From the NCBI RefSeq assembly GCF_021155765.1, contig NC_060112.1, positions 14,756,001 to 14,820,000 of the forward strand: a stretch of DNA of 64,000 bases, written 5' to 3'. A model generated the notes under the pieces. That model made no database searches and was not told the origin of the DNA. It saw only the letters and a program-made list of their open reading frames with translations. Below are positions 1 through 12,037 of the stretch, one piece after another; position 1 is the stretch's first letter, and each line of letters opens with the position of its first letter. Source of the DNA: Diprion similis (lineage: Eukaryota; Arthropoda; Insecta; Hymenoptera; Diprionidae). A program made the position numbers and the translations under genes.

Positions 1-2501
1 TATCGGGAGACGCGAAGTCTTGTAGACGTTGTTGGATATGTTAATGTTTCATCTATATTAAAATCTCAGGGACATAATTGTCGAAATCGGTTGTTATACG
101 TCAAATTATTTTAATCGTCCGACACGGTGTACTGTTGCGCCGTCTAGATATCGACACAAGTCTTGTTCAAGGAATGAGCGAATCGGGAATTCCAATCTTT
201 GTGGAATATCTCTTCCAGCTGTTGTCGTATGCTTCCCTCATTCTTGTTACCAACGTCCTCGAAGACCACCCCTATCCCTGTGGAACAAATGACAGTTCGC
301 TTTTCATCGATTGCAACAATTATCGAGAATCCTGGTACAGTAATCAGCAGGTACGTGTCACTGTTCGCAAACTATTCGATACTTGCCTGCTGTGGAAACG
401 AAATAATCTCCGGACCAGTTGCTTGTGCCAATGTAAGCGGCGATATCCGTAACCATGTATTTGTTGTGGTTAAATCTGCTGCGCGGTATTTTATCAAGAT
501 CTGGGTTTGTCGGGACGATGAATATCTTCTAGAAAATGAAAAGAGATAGGAGTGAAATGATTAGCTTGATATCGAATTGCAGCTGCGGAGCACTTATCAG
601 TATTTAATTTCAGTGATTTTCTGTGTAAATTTTCTGCATTTCTGAATCATTACATCGGTATTCGTTTCAGCTTAGTCTCGACTTTCATAATTTAGAATGG
701 GTCGTGATGTGTACCGATAATGCTAAGGGCAATGCGGAGATTTGCTCTCAGATGAAGGAACGTAACGTGGGGTATTATTGTCCGCAAGCTGAAAAAAAAA
801 AAAAAAAAAAACGATTTGGTAAAAATTGACGTGCTTAAATAATTTTTTAGTATTAGAAGATAACATGAACCTGGAAAAGATTTGTCTCATGATATCGAAC
901 GACTTCAAGAATTCCACTGACTAATGACTGCAGGTGTGCGCAAGATTTCAGGTGTATGGTCCACCCTCCGTTATGTTGTACTTTCTTTTTATGCGGTATA
1001 CGAGTTCTGCAATTATTTAACTTCCTTGATCAACGATTAGATTGAAATCAAAAAATCGTTCGCTTCGCCTTGCCGGTGATTTAAAAAACTTTTCACGTAA
1101 ATACAAATTACCTTGATAAAGCGAAAGTTATTTTATAAACGTATTAAATATAAAGTGATATTCATATACTAACTGCTTCGATTTTGACATTTCTGTAACT
1201 GTTCGTAAGAACTGTTAACGACTTGAGGAAATAATCGGCGGATGGTGGTGAATGTTTCCCCCTGGATATGAGCAGTTTGACGTGGACCTTGTGCTCGATT
1301 GCAGCTGACCGCAAAGCGTCGTCAATAATTGGACAGTATCTGTGAAAAAACAGGTTTGAATTACAGATCTATCGCCGGGTTTTTAACCTTCTTTCAATGT
1401 GATTCGCGAAACGGCTCGTGAAGTGAAGGCGAACCTCTTCACTCGATTTCGTTGGAACGATTACCTAACTTTTGAAAAAAAGAAAGAAAACCTCAAATGT
1501 CGGGTTTGTTTATTGTTTCGCATGCATTTCCGATGACAATATACTGTAACGCGTAAACTATCTTACGTAACGATAGAACGAAAGTATAATTCGGCAAAGT
1601 GTGCGCTCCACTGAACTAAACATTGCCCTAATATTTATTAGGTACGTACGTAGTAGCCTAGAAATTCACAACAAGTCGCAAGCGCCGATGAGACTGTTTA
1701 TTGAATACATTGAAGTAGGAACATTATTCAAAAGCGGAAGAAAAACAAGTTAGCAATTTGCGAGTGAACGTCATGCGGTTTTTACGGTGGGTTTATCCCA
1801 TTCTGCGATGCCTATAATATCCTGAGGACTAGATTGGCGATCAATGTTATGTATATTTCGAAGAAACGGTAATCGGGGCCGGGAAAAAGTTTTTGCATAT
1901 ACGTACTTCATTTTAGGCGTGTAAAGAGTCAGCGGGAAAAAGTCCATTACCGATATGTAAATGAACTTTTCAGCCTTATCGATGCAGTGCAGAATTGCAT
2001 CTAAATCATTTGTTCTTCCTCGAGGTGACATCGGTGGTGGTGAGCTCTATGCAAAAAGAAACAAATTATTTATACACACAAGAAAGGGATTTGTGAAATT
2101 TTCTACACATGGCGATTAAACTTGTTGAAAGAAATGTTTTATCGGTTGAAAGAAATGTTATTTGATCCAAAAAAAGGTATGAGAATAACAATTTGTATTG
2201 TCAAGTGAAACGAAATGTAATTGCATTGACAAAATATTTCTTTTACCGCATTTCATGGCCATATTCCGTGCGTTCAACAAATTTTTTTTCCATTCTAATA
2301 ATGGGGCAATCTCCGAATTGCGTCTATCAGAATAAACAGGTTTTTCTTGCGTATTAAGCGAATGTCGAGCCAAAGAAGTCACACGCCAATGAAAAATATT
2401 CAAAATATTTGGGTACGAGGTACTTCTTTTCAAGTCCGGAGACTGACTGTTATTATAATAATAGTCATTGGTCGAGTAACCGTACGATAGACAGAAGATT
2501 A

Positions 2502-3419
2502 GGGGCGAGGGGGGTAGCCCCGACCATGTCCAAAATGTATGCTCGCTTGCTGTTTTCTATCAATGTTTTTGTTTTCCTGTGTTCGTTTTTGTCCTACTAA
2601 GAACGTGCAATTCGTAGAACTCGACCTGTCTTTGCGTTCGCTCGTGAAAGCGTCAGTACTGAACTATGTGCGACACGATCACATCACGCTCAACTTTAAA
2701 AAGAGTGTACCGTTGAAAAAACGTAAGTTATTATATTCTTTACCGGGCCAAAATTTAGTATAATAATTATATCTTACATGTTTTTTTTCGTTTGGAAAAA
2801 TTAACATTAGTTTTAATACTAAAGCCATGTTTTTGTTCAAAATCGAATCGGGTAGCTCTGGCCACCACTTTGGCGGGTACCTCCACCCACTTATTCAAAG
2901 GCGAACATTAATACAAAAAATTTACTTAAATTACCTGTCCTTTGTTTATCGTAGGTGGGCGTCAAAATGCCTAAATTCAAAGGGAGAATAACAAATCGAG
3001 AAAATATGAAAATAGCGAACAAAAAAAAAAGACGTTGAATGCATAATTTGTGGCGAAACATTTGATGAAGACATGGATCCAATGCCGCAAATGCGAAGAC
3101 TGGGCTCATGAGGCATGTGTTAATATAAATCCAGGCGATTTGTATTACACATGTGACGTTTGTGTCGCCAAAGATCGATTCCGCAGTTAATTATTACGGT
3201 GGGCGGAGATACCCGCCACTTTTCTGGAGAGGTCAAATTTAAGCCAAAGTTAAAAATATCTTTATTCAAGTTTCTGATAATTTGTAATTTTTTTCCTACG
3301 ATATTTCATTAAAATATATCTTGCTTATAATTGTTGTGCAGTTTCGATTATTTCTCCACCCTTAATTTGAGGCATGATCATAAAAATAGAAAACTGGATG
3401 GGGCTACCCCCCTTTCCCC
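2502..3419. mobile_element. 918-bp TA-flanked DNA transposon remnant with 22-bp-class terminal inverted repeats
   Basis: The left end (2502-2521, GGGGCGAGGGGGGTAGCCCC) and the right end (3400-3419) are imperfect inverted repeats sharing AGGGGGGTAGCCCC. Both ends abut TA dinucleotides (2500-2501 and 3420-3421), which fits TA target duplication by the Tc1/mariner/pogo superfamily. The interior lacks a transposase core but keeps a broken PHD-like tail (separate entry). It sits in an intron of the PLD-like gene. A non-autonomous deletion derivative is inferred; superfamily assignment rests on the TA flanks and the zinc-finger tail. Confidence 0.65.
3037..3163 (+). pseudogene. Frameshifted PHD-like zinc-finger tail of a transposase
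   Basis: Translation gives ECIICGETFDED, then after a one-base shift near 3076-3078 WIQCRKCEDWAHEAC and, further on, GDLYYTCDVC. The Cys/His order (C-x2-C, C-x2-C, x4-H-x2-C, C-x2-C) with the WIQC and WAHE signatures matches the PHD-like finger found at the C-terminus of many insect pogo/Tigger-type and related transposases. There is no upstream DDE domain in this element and the frame is broken, so it is a relic. Confidence 0.6.
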
Positions 3420-3601
3420 TAAACATTTGGTTACCGATGTGATCGTTATAACGGCATCAGGCGTACCAGGGTGTATAAGGGTTGTGAACACAACTTCGTT
3501 ACACTATGTATGAATTGACATGCGCAAATTTAACGTTACAGTTGGTTTACGTAATTATCGCGACTACGTAATTATAGTGGTGTTCTCAATATCATTCAAA
3601 C

Positions 3602-3628
3602 ACCCCCCCCCCCCCCCCCCCCCCCCCC
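3602..3628. repeat. Poly-C tract, about 27 bases
   Basis: An uninterrupted run of C within the PLD-like intron, just downstream of the 918-bp element, followed by a C-rich segment (CGCCCAACCGCC). Length is likely unstable and prone to sequencing error. Confidence 0.9.
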
Positions 3629-3774
3629 GCCCAACCGCCAACCCCCTCACTCCAGGACTTCTCGCCTGGATATGTATGTCATTTTACTTATATGTTATAT
3701 ACGACCATGTCATTGGTTGGTTAGGGGTTATTGCATCGCAATCAAATAAAAACGCACCTATCTCTCCCTCTCCA

Positions 3775-4590
3775 TGTTATTCCTAATTTTCTGCTTTGCT
3801 TCAACTCACTCCTACACTTTATCATAACTGCCGCTTCATGTATATTTTCATCTGCTCTTGTTTCCGTTTACTTTGCTTTCTGTCTTTCACAAACTTTAAG
3901 TTATATTTCTGTGCTCTTGCTCTCTCTGTCGCTGTCATTGCTCCCCGTTTCTAAATTAATCTGCTGTGTATGTAATTGTCCAACATCTCTTTATTCTATT
4001 TTATTTTATTTTGTTTTATTTTATTTCTGTTCTATTTTATTTATACTATTCTATTGTATTCTATTTATTTCATTTATTTTTATTTATTTATTTATTTATC
4101 CATCTATTATTTATTTATTTATCTTTCATCCATTCACTTGTTTACTTATTTATTTAATTATTTATTTATTTATTTATTCACTTATTTATTTATTTATTTA
4201 TTTGTTTATTTATTTATTTATTTATTTATTTCTATTTTATCTTCGTGTATTTCATTTCATCTTATTTTATTTCTGGTCTAGTTTATTTTATTTTACTCTA
4301 TTGTACTTTATCTTGTTTTATGTTAGTCCTAATTTTCTGCTTCACTTCTACTTGCTCTTGCATTTCTATCATAACTGCCGCTTCACGTATATTTTCATCT
4401 GCTTATTTCCGTTTTCTTTGCTTTCTGTCTTTCACTAACCTTAAGCTACATTTCTGTGCTCTCGCTCTCTCTGTCGCTGTCACTGTTCCCCATTTCTGAA
4501 TTAGTATGCTGTCCTTGTAATTGTCCAACATCGCCATGGACATAATAAACTATATATCTATCTATCTCTGTATCTCTTACCGCAATGAAT
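3775..4590 (+). repeat. Duplicated block of about 210 bp flanking a TTTA microsatellite; possible non-LTR element 3' tails
   Basis: Two direct copies, about 3775-3989 and 4320-4534, share long stretches such as TCCTAATTTTCTGCTT, ATAACTGCCGCTTCA, TTTGCTTTCTGTCTTTCAC and TGTAATTGTCCAACATC. Between them lie about 330 bases of TATTT/TTTA repeats (3990-4320). The second copy runs into CATGGACATAATAAAC and then (TATC)n, the usual look of an insect non-LTR retrotransposon 3' end with its short-repeat tail. No reverse transcriptase is present. A local tandem duplication or two insertions of the same family would both explain it. Confidence 0.6.
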
Positions 4591-7078
4591 GCCTTGTACT
4601 TATTTCCACCCGACGTGAAGTTCATAGGATTGCTGAGGTTTGTTTTTGTAGCCAAGGATTCTGGTCAAACCGCAGGAACTTTACCGTTTTCGGAAACTTT
4701 CCAGTACACCTAGACAACAGGAGAAACAAATTATGAAAATAATCAACAAAAATTGATACAGGTCTGTTTACGTAGAGTTCACCGCGAGATGTTTGTACTA
4801 ATTACACGCACGTCGAATATTTTTGCTATGTCGTCAGCCAGACAAGAGCAGTTGATAGCGACCAGTCCCAATTCTTTGATTTGGGTCAACGCACGCCAGT
4901 CCATATTTGCGGATCCAACGTAGATGTGAATGCGATAGATTATCCACAATTTCGTATGCAGCAGTCCAGCTCCTAAAAGGCTCGGAAAGTCTAAGCTTCT
5001 CACCTGTTAAAAATCGTATCGAGTTGAACCCTTGCGATGATAATTGGATGATTAACGAACGTGATTAGATAGATGAATTTGAGAAAAATGAAGAAGCATG
5101 CAAATCATCTGCGTGACTGTTTGCAGAGTGATTAATGTATTTTTTTACTAATTGCTCGGTTTTAGCGTACGTGCAATGACAACCGGAAGTAATATTTCCA
5201 GTCTTTTCCAAGCTAAATAGTTCCACAACATTTTTCGCGTAATCGAAACTGAAACTTCGAGTGACTTTGCATTACGAGTTTATCGGTCTGTGTATTAGCG
5301 TTTTTGGACTTGATCCGTTTCGATTCTGGTCATACTGGAATTTGTACTACGAAATCCTGCTTCGTGGAGTCAAAATACATTATGAATATTAACACTGATG
5401 TGGGCCGACGATTGAGGATTTGACCATAAGACGGAATAAAATAAAAATGAGAATAAAAAAGGAACACTCTGAACGAGTAACGCCGCACGCTGAATAATTA
5501 ATGCCTAGTCTTCCTTGGGGTATAAATTTGAATCACTTATCTCAAGTTCAGCAAAAAATATCAGAGATGTTTATGATTCTAACATCGACGGTCGAACAGC
5601 TCTTATTTTCGATGCAAAAGGTTCAGCAGTTATGTATATGGGGCAATCCGTGTCAAATCGATCTGGGTATGAAACTTGACCTCTTCGATTTGACTCGCGA
5701 TTTTTTATATTATCATTTTGACTCCCGAAAACATTAATTTTTTTCGAAATCTTGCGAGTCTATTGGAATTAGCTGTAATATTTGCAACCAGCCACATTGA
5801 TTGATACAATTTAAAAATATCCATAGTAATCTGACTTTTCCTTTTGATTGAAAGATATTTGTTGTTGAAAAATAAAAGTGTAGGAATTTTTTTAAGTGAA
5901 AAGGAAGAGTCAGGCCACCATAAACTGTTATTTGGTTTTTGTGCGTTTTTAGGAATATTTTCAGATTTTTAAATTGTATCGATTAGTATGGCCGTTTGCA
6001 AAAATCGTGAGTAATTCCAGTGAATGTGAAAAATTAAAAAAAAAATAGTACTTTCCAGAATTAATCATGTATAAAATGGCAAGTCAAATCGGAAACGTCA
6101 AATTTCAGAGCCGGGTCGATTTAATGTGGACTGCCCCATACACATGGACCCGATATCGGTAAAGATCATCACAGGTGCGCTTCGGATGACGAAGTTGCCC
6201 AACTTGTACCCACGTGTCTTGTATAATTTACAAATGGTTGATTGTTTCATGGGTCGTCAGACCGTGGTTTCTCTCGCGTTAGAGTGAAATCAATAAGTCT
6301 TCTTCCCGGGTCGTTTAACGGAAGATTGATTGCGCGACGTTCCCAAACTCGTCAGAGAACAGCAACTTACTACACATTTTCGATCATTTATCCTCACCTG
6401 TTTTCTACCTCCAACCCTTCAAACGAGGCCTTCATTTCACTTTTGTGAGGTCGGATCTAACGTTACCTGGGCATTGGCCTTCTTCGCCAGATACTCTGTA
6501 TCCTCATTGGGGAACTTTTGCGAGGGAATATTCTGCGCGAATCTCAACCGCACTCCTCGATCGCTCCCACCCTCCAATAAGGCCTCGAATACGTCTTCAC
6601 CCTGCGAAAGAGATTCGGAACTTTGGACTCCGTATATAAAGAAGGAGTATTGGCTAATTTCATCGTCGACTTATGATTATACCTCTTTGGCACTAACGTT
6701 GGGATAAACGTCCTGCTCTCTCAACTTCCAGTACATTGCAGCGATTTCTATCGATGATTGCGCGGACGCGATCAACTCCATCCACGAATTGTACGTGCTC
6801 GGATGCTGGACTGAGTTGTTGGGATAAACCATTCCGATCGGAATTGATTCCACCAAATTGATCTTACAACTGTCCATACAAGTCGCTCCCGAGTCCTTCC
6901 CGAATGTCGAGTTCGATGAGTGTTTGTCTCCTGCGTGGATCAGCAGGGGAAGCAGGACTACGAACACGATAAGTATCAGGATGGCAGTGATAGGAATGCA
7001 GCTGCGTCTGTACCACCCTTGAGCTCCCCATCTGAAATCGGAATGGGAATGCAATGTTGTTGGCTGGGCGATTCGCAT

Positions 7079-8980
7079 AATGTGTGTTTGAATTTTTCGT
7101 TTGCCGTTTTTATTTTGTAAGGGTTAATAGATATTTATTGAAAAGTTTTTAGTGACATTCGAGATTACATGTTTTAAGGAACTTGTAGAAAATATTTCAT
7201 TAAAAATATGAAAATTTGCAGGGAATATGGCTATTTTCCAGCAATACCTCTTTTTACGGTGGCCACGACAACTCCATAACCGCCCATCTGATTGTGAAAT
7301 CAGAAATCTAGGAGATTATGAAAATGTGTTGCATCTTCAAAGGCCTGAAGTAAGGATTTTTTCTGTTGCAAACAGCCAAAAATTTAGCACCTCAAAAGGC
7401 GAATTTTTTATTGAAATTGTTCTCATTTTTTAGAATATTAGAATTATGACGTATCATTTGTTCTAACATGGTCTCCCTGGGTTGCGATTTGAGATAAGCG
7501 TTTCTGGAATGATCATGGCTATCGCTAGTGACGTCAAACAAGCGCAATTAGGCTAAGCATTAGACACCCTTTGAACTTTCCGTTCACAAATTCTTTTCGA
7601 ACTGAAATAATAATAACAAAAACGTACGATACTTTATGTAACAAAAGTGTGGCCTCCAAAAAAGCACACTTTTACGTAATTCGATGCATTTTTTCTACGG
7701 TCGAAAAAACGATTATTGTACTTACGGAATGAAGGTAAACAAGCGGCGTTAGCCTGACCTTAAGCCAGCCCTGAAATTTCCCGTTTTCTCATGGCAGGTT
7801 TCAAGTTCAAAAACATATTAATACCCAATTCGAATTTCGAATTACAAATTCAGATTCGTGATTGACGATTCCAAAGCCCTTGTATGCCATATTACATGAA
7901 AATATGACGATTTTTTTTATTTTGAACCATCATAATGGAACCACTATAATACCGAGATATCTTTTTCAAGTTTTTAGAAATCATTTCTGAAGCAAAATAT
8001 CACGTTCGGCGTGAATTTCACCCAGTGTGACCGTTGTTAAAAGCTTGTTGATAAATATTTTTTAAACCGACTAAAAAAAATTCGTATAAATCACGTTATT
8101 TTTTCGATGTGAGAGCTTGTTTTTCTTACCTCATTTTCTAGAATTTATTGCTAAAAATCTATAATGATATAGAATTTGAACTATCTTTTTAAAAAAAATT
8201 ATTGTAAGATATCAGAAAATGGCGGTAGGCATAATAGCGTAAAAAGTGTATCTTTTACTCTTCGACGTGATTTTTGAAGTTCAAGTTATCCTAAATAGAA
8301 AATTCAAAAAGATTATTAAAATATATGAGTATGGCTATGGTCCAAACCTAGAATAGAAATTTAGGTCCAAACTCCAATTATGTCGATATTGTAGAAATTT
8401 GCAATTTCGCATAACTTTGAAGTCGAAACATCATGTTAACACGTTTTTTTACTACACTACACAAAAAAGTACTATAGTATTACTTCGCTTATTTGATATT
8501 TCGCTTGCGTTGCGCCATCACACCAGTTAGATAGTTAAACAATAAGGTAGAATCACAGGTAAGAATATTTATCTAGTATTAAGTTAGTCTATAAGGGAGT
8601 TACAATTGTTAATGAAAATACTTATATTCTTACAAATACAATTTAGTTACTTAATCTAATCGTAACCAAGAAAAAGATTATTGCCACATATTATATATAC
8701 CTATAATTTGGTCATTAAAAAATATTCAAATTTAAGCTAGAGAGAACAAGGTAAGTTTATGACTAGAGGATTACATTGTAATTGACAGATTACTCACTTA
8801 AAATACGACATCCTAACGGCCCAGGTGTTTATGATTGCACCATTTGGGAGGAAGTGATATTTTGAGCAGTGGCAATTGACATTTCAGTTAGATCCAAACA
8901 GAGTGATCCACCGTTCGACACCTAGCCGCGACGCCAATATGACGTCATTCTCTGGGCCTTGCGACTCGTATTGGACCACC
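7079..8980. other. Gene-free AT-rich stretch upstream of the PLD-like gene
   Basis: I see no coding exon with recognisable content here. The missing first exon of the PLD-like gene would be expected on the minus strand in this direction but I could not identify it. A 9-bp perfect stem (AAAAGTGTG ... CACACTTTT, near 7643-7673) is the only small structure noted. Confidence 0.5.
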
Positions 8981-8989
8981 GATTCCTTA

Positions 8990-11665
8990 TTTAGTGCATT
9001 GAAGCAGCGCAGGGTGGCGCTGCAGACGTGCCTCCCCTGCACCGTTCGACCCCCTACTCTAGCATAGACTACGCCAATACGACGCCATTCTGCCGTGAGA
9101 TTGCGTGAGATCCAGTGAGATCGTTGTTGTGCAGTTGTTACGTCTGAGTAGTGCTGATCGTGTAAGAATTCCTGATGTATTGGACTGTATTGAATCTGTG
9201 AGAATTTTGAGTGACAGAAAATTGTTGTTTGTGCAGTTTCATTCGGCCGTTTCATTACCAAATCCTACGTAAGTACAATGGACCAAACATACCGCCGGTT
9301 GAAATTTGAGGTTATCTGATATTTGTATCAAATTTTCTAACAAACTACTTTTCGATTACAGGAAAATGCCTCCTGCAAAGGATGTATCTGTAGGAAAGTG
9401 CATAGTTCCCGCATGTACTTCACACAGAACTAAAATCACTACCCATCGAATACCTAAAGATCCGACGAAAGCTAAAGCTTGGTTAGAGAAAATTAACAAT
9501 CCAGATGTTATGGGTATAGACCCTGTTATATTAAATAAAAGTTACGTAGTTTGTAAGCTTCATTTTTCGTCGGATTGTTATGTACCACTAGTCGGAAAAG
9601 CAACATTAAAACCTGATGCTGTGCCTAACCAACTTTTACCATCGAGGGAGCTTGAACAACAAGAGCTTTAAATACCACTGCAGGAAAATCCGAATATCAG
9701 GAAAGTAACCCCTTCCAATATATTCCAAGGATTTTCCAAGTAGTTCTGTATTGCTAGAGAACCTTGATGAAACAGAGTTTCATCAATGATCCTTTACTCA
9801 ATGTTGTTCAGAAGTCACCAGACACGACTAACATTAATATAATAAAAATAAAAAGATTGAGGTTGCTGAGGTTTGTATCATGCCAAACACATTTGACTCC
9901 TAGAGCTAGGCATTTATATAAACAAGCTAGCCAGTTCAAGAAAAAGCAGACATATATAGACGTAGAAATTTATCATTCAAAGAACGTCTCGTAGCTGCAA
10001 CTGAATATTCTGAAAAAAATAACATCAAGTCCCTTTTTGACAAATTAACTGCCAGACAAATAATGCTTATGAAATTACAATTACAGAATGGCAATAAAAA
10101 TGTTAGAGGTCAAAGATTTACTGTTGAAGAAAAGTCGCTTGCTTTGGCTTTATACAAATCCTCTGGAAGAGGTTATCGTGTTTAGAAATCTTTATTCCCA
10201 TTATTTTCGACATGAACTCTTTTAGAAATGTTGAGTAGGTTGTATTTAGATACCGGTCTCAACTGTGCACTGTTAAAATGTTGAAAAAAAACTGTTTCCA
10301 CTTTAATAAACCCACAAGACAAATTGGTGACTTTGGTTTGGGATGAAATGAAACTAGAACCTAATTTGAAATATGATGCCAAAGCTGATAAGATTATTGG
10401 CTTTGAAGACTGGGATGTTCGCAGAACCTCAGTATTTACAGATCACGCGCCAGTTTTTATGGTTCATGGCATCAAATGCAATTGGAAAATGCCATAAGTA
10501 ATATCCAACGACAGCTCTCCCACAGTCAATATTAACGAAGACTACGTACGCTTATACAGCAGGATATGTAGCACGCAGACTTTTGAAATCTGTGCAAGCC
10601 TGTTCAGAGTACAAATCGACCATCCTAGCAATGGAACCTTCGCCAGATTTGCACGGAAAATTAGAAAGTAGAGTTTGATGAAGAAGTACATGCCTTGATG
10701 TACGTTAGCGACAATTTTTTGACTTCCGTCCAAAAATTTGATAAAATCATCCATCGTTTGCTTCCATCGATTAGTTTTAGAAGAAATTTGTTTAAGAATC
10801 TCAAAGCAAAATTGGGTGAAGAGGATTGTCTCGGGTGGCTTGGTTGCTCTGCTCTTGCGTTGAAAATCCAGAATAACTTTAAACAATTTTCTGTGTCCCT
10901 GCACATCCATACATTCTGTACAAATGTAAATAAAATTTTAAATGGGAAAGAAGTTAGATATACTAACAGTACTAATAAAGTTTTTTGACAAGCACAGATA
11001 TATCGTGAAAAACAATTTAAGTCAAGTTCTCGGTAAAGAATACATGAGAGTTAAAAAACAATGCATAATCTTTATACATTCACTATCTGACTTCTTTCGC
11101 CTAGTACATATTGTATATAATTTGTATTTCTGTGATATAATTTTGTGTTCTACCTTTGACGTAATTACTTACTATTACTTGTATTTAGTTGATAACTATT
11201 GCGTAACTCGTATAATTTTAATTTGTTTTCAAAGTATATAATAATTTTATTTATACCTTTCACTTAATGTTACTTGTATATATTTGATAACTATTACATA
11301 AATTGTATATTCTTAGTTCTATATTTAATATTAAATTGAGGCGGATATATATATATTTTTTTCAGACTATAAACTGACCAGGGTTTTTGCCTTCTGTTTT
11401 TTGCCCTTTTTTCAATTCAATTATACTTTAATGACAATAAATTATTTATTTAAAAATTTCAAGTGATTGATCAAATTTATTCAAAGTGTTAAAGCATACA
11501 AGTGATGTAGTCAGTTTGTCCTGTAAAAGGGTCAAACTGACCATACCACTTGTATCGCTTGTATTATCAACCCATCCATCACGAATCAACTGAAATACGT
11601 TGAAGCAACAATTTGAAAGCACCGCCATTCGCGGTTTAGTACATGGAAGCAGCGCAGGGTGGCGC
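8990..11665 (+). repeat. Pair of 31-bp direct repeats bracketing the P-element-like relic
   Basis: Copies at 8990-9020 and 11635-11665 agree at 29 of 31 positions and contain GAAGCAGCGCAGGGTGGCGC. They are in the same orientation, so they are not the terminal inverted repeats of one element. In addition, a segment beginning CACCGTTCGAC and ending CGACGYCATTCT occurs twice upstream (about 8910-8951 and 9041-9090). These look like parts of the element family's terminal region or of nested short elements. Confidence 0.6.
9366..11030 (+). pseudogene. P-element-like (THAP domain) transposase, decayed
   Basis: A likely untranslated exon ends at a TAC|GTAAGT donor at 9268; the acceptor at 9361 precedes the ATG at 9366. 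The first frame (9366-9671, 101 residues) is a complete C2CH THAP DNA-binding domain: Cys12, Cys17, Trp39, Cys63, His66 (CKLHF) and LKPDAVP. Later pieces in shifting frames match the P-element transposase order: SFKERLVAATEYSEKNN, FTVEEKSLALALY (about 10120), LVWDEMKLEPNLKYD and KIIGFEDWDVR (about 10330-10425), FMVHGIKCNWKMP followed by a stop (about 10460), AYTAGYVARRLL (about 10555), and YTNSTNKVFDKHR near 10990. Stops and frameshifts break the middle, so it is inactive. Only the THAP part could still be translated. Confidence 0.8.
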
Positions 11666-12037
11666 GCGAGTTTTGCAACAGCCGAATACACGGGCACGGG
11701 AGTGAGAAGTCTCCTGCCATCTATTCTAGGTCTCCTCCGTCGGCGAGGAAGCCTGGCATATTTGATATCGGCACGTATTGGTGTGTTGGCGCGTTCAACA
11801 AGCGCCAGTTTGATAAAATTTCAATTCCAGGGCCTTGAAAGTTGAGCCGGAAGTGTTTTTTTTATTGACGCAGATGTGTTGGATAAGTTTATCTATATCC
11901 TATTGCAATATCAAGCTAGCCAGATGAGTCTTACGCACAAATCATTATCCATCTACAGGTTATGAGATACATTCACCTGTCAGTCAACGGCTGATGTGAA
12001 GAATTTACGGATAAACGTGAACGCATACGATACTTAA
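11031..12037. other. AT-rich gap between the P-like relic and slalom
   Basis: Holds the second copy of the 31-bp direct repeat (11635-11665), a GC-richer patch around 11640-11790, and the probable promoter and 5' leader of the downstream PAPS transporter gene. No recognisable coding exon was seen. Confidence 0.4.

Larger units (their letters stand above)
144..7031 (-). pseudogene. Phospholipase D3/4-like gene, probably inactivated
   Basis: Spliced minus-strand gene of the PLD3/PLD4 type (type II membrane proteins of ER/lysosome with two HKD motifs; the mammalian members act as 5' exonucleases). Exons in coding order: 7031-6683, 6601-6467, 5003-4812, 4709-4581, 2046-1907, 1339-1174, 528-387, 277-144. 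All phases fit. The first listed exon holds a membrane segment (ITAILILIVFVVLLPLLI) and then the family signature VESIPIGMVYPNN. The exon 5003-4812 has the first HKD region, HTKLWIIY followed by GSANMDW; the Asp expected after HxKxxxx is Tyr (GAT to TAT on the coding strand). The exon 528-387 has a normal second motif HNKYMVTD and GTSNWSGDYF. The exon 4709-4581 contains an in-frame TGA (4665-4667) where relatives appear to have Trp; YWP reads YCP and LLISCW reads LLISRG in exon 1339-1174. The last intron has a GC donor (AG|GCAAGT). The first coding exon upstream of 7031 was not found. Decay of a duplicate is the best reading; sequencing error for the TGA alone is possible but does not explain the other changes. 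Confidence 0.8.

Noticed and set aside
3731-4438. 235-residue plus-strand frame, Phe/Leu/Ile/Tyr-rich
   Set aside because: It is a translation of the TATTT/TTTA microsatellite and its flanks; low complexity, not a membrane protein gene.
8884-9261. 125-residue minus-strand frame before the THAP exon
   Set aside because: Overlaps the repeated terminal region of the P-like element on the opposite strand; no recognised domain.
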